From NCBI GenBank assembly GCA_009781525.1, contig WQXZ01000081.1, positions 1-7,810 of the forward strand: 7,810 nucleotides of DNA, read 5' to 3'. Origin of the DNA: Coriobacteriia bacterium. GTDB taxonomy: Bacteria > Actinomycetota > Coriobacteriia > Coriobacteriales > UBA8131. Positions 6,136 through 7,810 of this stretch are shown in pieces; the first letter of the stretch is position 1; the number at the start of each line of letters is the position of its first letter. A model generated the notes under the pieces. That model was not told the origin of the DNA. It did no database searches and saw only the letters and a list, made by a program, of their open reading frames with translations. The position numbers were made by a program, and so were the translations under genes.

Positions 6136-7377
6136 CTACAGGCTTGCCTGTCTGCGGCGATAGACCAGGAGGCTGCCAGATCCTGCCGCCAGCAGAATGA
6201 AGGCTCCAGCGGTCAACCAAATTGCCATGTCGCCTGTGCCAGGTGTCGTAGGCTTGGCAGGCTCACCGGTTCTGTATCCGCCCCAGGGAACATCAAAGCT
6301 GGTTCCAAAATTGAAATCTGGCAGTTGGGTAAGTACGTTCTCCAACACAATGCAAACCGAATGCGCGTCTACAGCTTCCCAGTAGAAATCGAACTCGCTC
6401 AGATCAAATGTATCGGGGTCGGTTCCATCACCGATTGCCTTTACTGTCAGGTTGTTCTTGGTTCCGATGTCTGCTGGATTGATGTTCCAAACACTGGCTT
6501 CGATGATTACACCGAAGCAATAGTACTCATCAAAATATGGAACAAGTAAATCACCAGTCACAGTACCAGCTAGATATACAGCAGCCCCACCATCGCCATC
6601 GATGCAGATTGCATATGAGTCAACACCGGTTGCCGATACAGAGCCACCGGCGATTCTTGCCAATCCTCTACTTACATATAGGGTGCAACAATCATAGCCG
6701 CTTGTTGAAAGTGTTCCGCCTGTGATATCAATGCCACCGAAGTAACGGGCGACAACAGCTGAAGCATGGTCGCCATCAGCAGTTATTGTACCGCTGGTTA
6801 CTCTGACTTCGCCATCGTCGATCCAAATGGCGTTCGCTTCCGCGTAAGACCCCTCGCCGCCGATAACATGCACTGTGCCACCTGAGATGATAACTACCCC
6901 ATCGGAGTTGTAAATTCCATCGCACTCAGGAGCAATAGCTTTTATCAGGCCACCGTTGATAACCATAGTAACAGCACCATCGCCGCTACCAAGTGCAGTC
7001 GTTCCAATATCACTCGTAGCTTCGATGAGGCCACTATCCATTTGGAAGCTACCCAACCCCTTGAGCTCAAGCAGCCAGCCAGTAATATCGCCCGTAAGCT
7101 CTGCCTGCCATATCACGGTTATTCCTGCAGGAATAGTAATCTCAACACCAAAATCGATGTCGCCTAGATCGATGTTGCCAGTCACTGTTACAGTGTCGCC
7201 GCCAACAGAATCATCAATCGCCTCTTGAATAACCGTCGAAACCCCATCAGCATCCGCACAGAATGTGATCTCGACATCAGTATTTGCCGCAAAAGCCTGA
7301 CCCACCAGACCGAAGCACAGAGTCATCGCAGCAGCAACCGAGACAGCAACTGACAGGAACTTTGTTTTTCTCCTCAT
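6136..7377 (-). CDS. Sortase-anchored surface protein with beta-solenoid repeats (copy B)
   Basis: This 413-residue protein is a tandem paralogue of the next gene downstream. The ATG at 7377 follows AGGAGG (7390-7385) by seven bases. Signal peptide 1-30 ends in AFA. After IPAGITVIWQAELTG (82-96) come about seven solenoid rungs with turns at 115, 142, 166, 195, 220, 244 and 270 (SGLI, GGLI, GGTV, SGTI, GGTL, GGSV, AGTV), spaced 24-29 residues. The domain from about 289 to 367 (SVWNINP, SEFDF, HSVCI, PWGGY) is nearly the same as in copy A, while the rungs have diverged. The sorting signal is TPGTG (378-382), then a hydrophobic helix and RRRQ. Unlike copy A it has extra cysteines (40, 152, 230, 231, 287) but lacks the partner of Cys342. 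It is probably transcribed alone: its own promoter lies upstream and a strong terminator downstream. The ligand or role is unknown. Confidence 0.88.
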   Translation of the reverse strand: MRRKTKFLSVAVSVAAAMTLCFGLVGQAFAANTDVEITFCADADGVSTVIQEAIDDSVGGDTVTVTGNIDLGDIDFGVEITIPAGITVIWQAELTGDITGWLLELKGLGSFQMDSGLIEATSDIGTTALGSGDGAVTMVINGGLIKAIAPECDGIYNSDGVVIISGGTVHVIGGEGSYAEANAIWIDDGEVRVTSGTITADGDHASAVVARYFGGIDITGGTLSTSGYDCCTLYVSRGLARIAGGSVSATGVDSYAICIDGDGGAAVYLAGTVTGDLLVPYFDEYYCFGVIIEASVWNINPADIGTKNNLTVKAIGDGTDPDTFDLSEFDFYWEAVDAHSVCIVLENVLTQLPDFNFGTSFDVPWGGYRTGEPAKPTTPGTGDMAIWLTAGAFILLAAGSGSLLVYRRRQASL

Positions 7378-7384
7378 TAGCCTT

Positions 7385-7390
7385 CCTCCT
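7385..7390 (-). promoter_or_regulatory. Shine-Dalgarno site of surface-protein copy B
   Basis: AGGAGG on the minus strand, seven bases upstream of the ATG at 7377; the same spacing is found at copy A. Confidence 0.85.
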
Positions 7391-7400
7391 AAAGTCTACT

Positions 7401-7416
7401 CTGCCTGAAAAGGCAG
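7401..7416 (-). other. Leader hairpin just upstream of the copy B ribosome site
   Basis: A perfect 6-bp stem CTGCCT / AGGCAG with a 4-base loop (TTTC in the mRNA sense) ends 10 bases before the Shine-Dalgarno sequence. It could protect the 5' end or affect ribosome access. It is not followed by a U-run, so it is not an intrinsic terminator. Confidence 0.4.
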
Positions 7417-7449
7417 TATGCGGACACCACCAGTACCCGCTTCGATATG

Positions 7450-7477
7450 TGTTACCAGGCAGTATACCAAACAAAAC
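7450..7477 (-). promoter_or_regulatory. Promoter of copy B with extended -10, block shared with copy A
   Basis: On the minus strand the block (7477-7460) is identical over 18 bases to the one before copy A, including TGGTATACT (hexamer at 7466-7461), and is followed by GGTAACA at 7456-7450. It lies 72 bases from the start codon (77 at copy A). An 8-bp palindrome CCAGCTGG (7477-7484) abuts the upstream side, where copy A has the terminator hairpin. Confidence 0.6.
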
Positions 7478-7810
7478 CAGCTGGATGCGTACCACTTTTA
7501 CTCAATTATTCCCATTCTCCACTGTCAGCCTCGCCACCCAGCCTTCATAACTCTCAACCCACCTGCATTAGCAGCTCAGCAGCACCCTGCAGCACTTGAA
7601 CCTTGCGGCTCAGCGACCGCGACCTTCGAAACCGCTACACCCGCAACCCCATGCCGTCTGCCCGCAGCACCTCACAGCTCCCCGCAGCTCCGCAATCAAC
7701 CCAATCAACCCACCAACTGCGCCCGCACCCCGAAACCGCAGCCAATTTCAGCTTTCAGCCGTCTTCTGCAACTTTTTTACGGTTGGGCGCCAAAAAAGCG
7801 CTCCGAAAGC
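7478..7810. other. Gene-free, strongly C-rich / G-poor region
   Basis: No convincing gene or RNA is seen. From 7561 to 7740 I counted 83 C and 32 G in 180 bases on the plus strand. A plus-strand frame (frame of position 7538) stays open from at least 7442 to the window end but has no ATG, GTG or TTG after the promoter block and would encode a Pro/Ala/Thr-rich low-complexity peptide. Minus-strand frames are broken by stops. A 9-base tandem repeat (CAATCAACC twice) occurs at 7693-7710. The last 19 bases look like half of a terminator. Confidence 0.55.
7792..7810. terminator. Probable half of an intrinsic terminator, cut by the window edge
   Basis: The plus strand ends AAAAAAGCGCTCCGAAAGC. Read on the minus strand this is a GC-rich arm followed by TTTTTT, as in the descending arm of a rho-independent terminator whose other arm lies beyond the edge. 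This would end a minus-strand gene to the right, or act in both directions. Confidence 0.4.

Noticed and set aside
6138..6151. Inverted repeat ACAGGC/GCCTGT at the end of copy B
   Set aside because: It lies within the final codons with a 2-base loop and no U-run; the real terminator is at 6047-6079.
6088..6549. Plus-strand 153-codon frame antisense to the 3' half of copy B
   Set aside because: It covers the conserved C-terminal domain on the other strand, starts near the terminator and shows no recognisable protein features.
7594..7602. GGTTCAAGT on the minus strand, like a tRNA T-loop
   Set aside because: The flanking 5-base arms (GCAAG... and TGCTG...) do not pair and no anticodon or D arm is found upstream.
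7442..7810. Long plus-strand open frame with Pro/Ala/Thr-rich translation
   Set aside because: It lacks a usable start codon and ribosome site, crosses the copy B promoter, and is expected by chance in C-rich, stop-poor DNA.
7748..7810. Minus-strand 20-residue tail reaching the window edge (ending LQKTAES)
   Set aside because: It overlaps the likely half-terminator and is too short to distinguish from chance.

Overview
The window looks like chromosomal DNA from a Gram-positive anaerobe, most plausibly a member of the Coriobacteriia (Eggerthellales-like). The clues are a Tat-exported lipoprotein, a multi-haem c-type cytochrome anchored as a lipoprotein, and sortase-type surface proteins, all close together in moderate-GC DNA. 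This placement is inferred from that combination; no rRNA or other taxonomic marker is present. I saw no tRNA, rRNA, CRISPR array, insertion sequence or phage gene.

Left part, plus strand (2-3904): three genes point rightward. First is the C-terminal part of a DinG/YoaA-type (XPD-like) DNA helicase, cut by the left edge. After 61 bases comes purD (phosphoribosylamine-glycine ligase), with a good Shine-Dalgarno site. The third gene begins 10 bases before the purD stop and encodes a Tat-dependent lipoprotein of unknown function whose mature part is probably all-beta. A strong hairpin at 3975-3997 separates this block from the convergent genes to its right.

Right part, minus strand (4054-7377): in order of transcription there are two tandem paralogous surface-protein genes (7377-6136 and 5950-4715), then a six-haem lipoprotein cytochrome (4671-4054). 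Each surface protein has a Sec signal peptide, about seven beta-solenoid rungs marked by GGTV/SGTV steps, a conserved C-terminal domain, and a sorting signal with the unusual pentapeptide TPGTG, a hydrophobic helix and an RRRQ tail. Both genes carry the same promoter-like block with an extended -10 (TGGTATACT). Between them an intrinsic terminator runs directly into the second promoter. No separate promoter is visible for the cytochrome, which follows the second surface gene by 43 bases, so the two may be co-transcribed. A cell-surface scaffold plus a membrane-tethered electron-transfer protein is the most interesting idea here, but the functional link rests only on gene order.

Right end (7478-7810): about 330 bases without a convincing gene. 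The region is strongly C-rich and G-poor on the plus strand. It ends at what looks like one half of an intrinsic terminator cut by the window edge.
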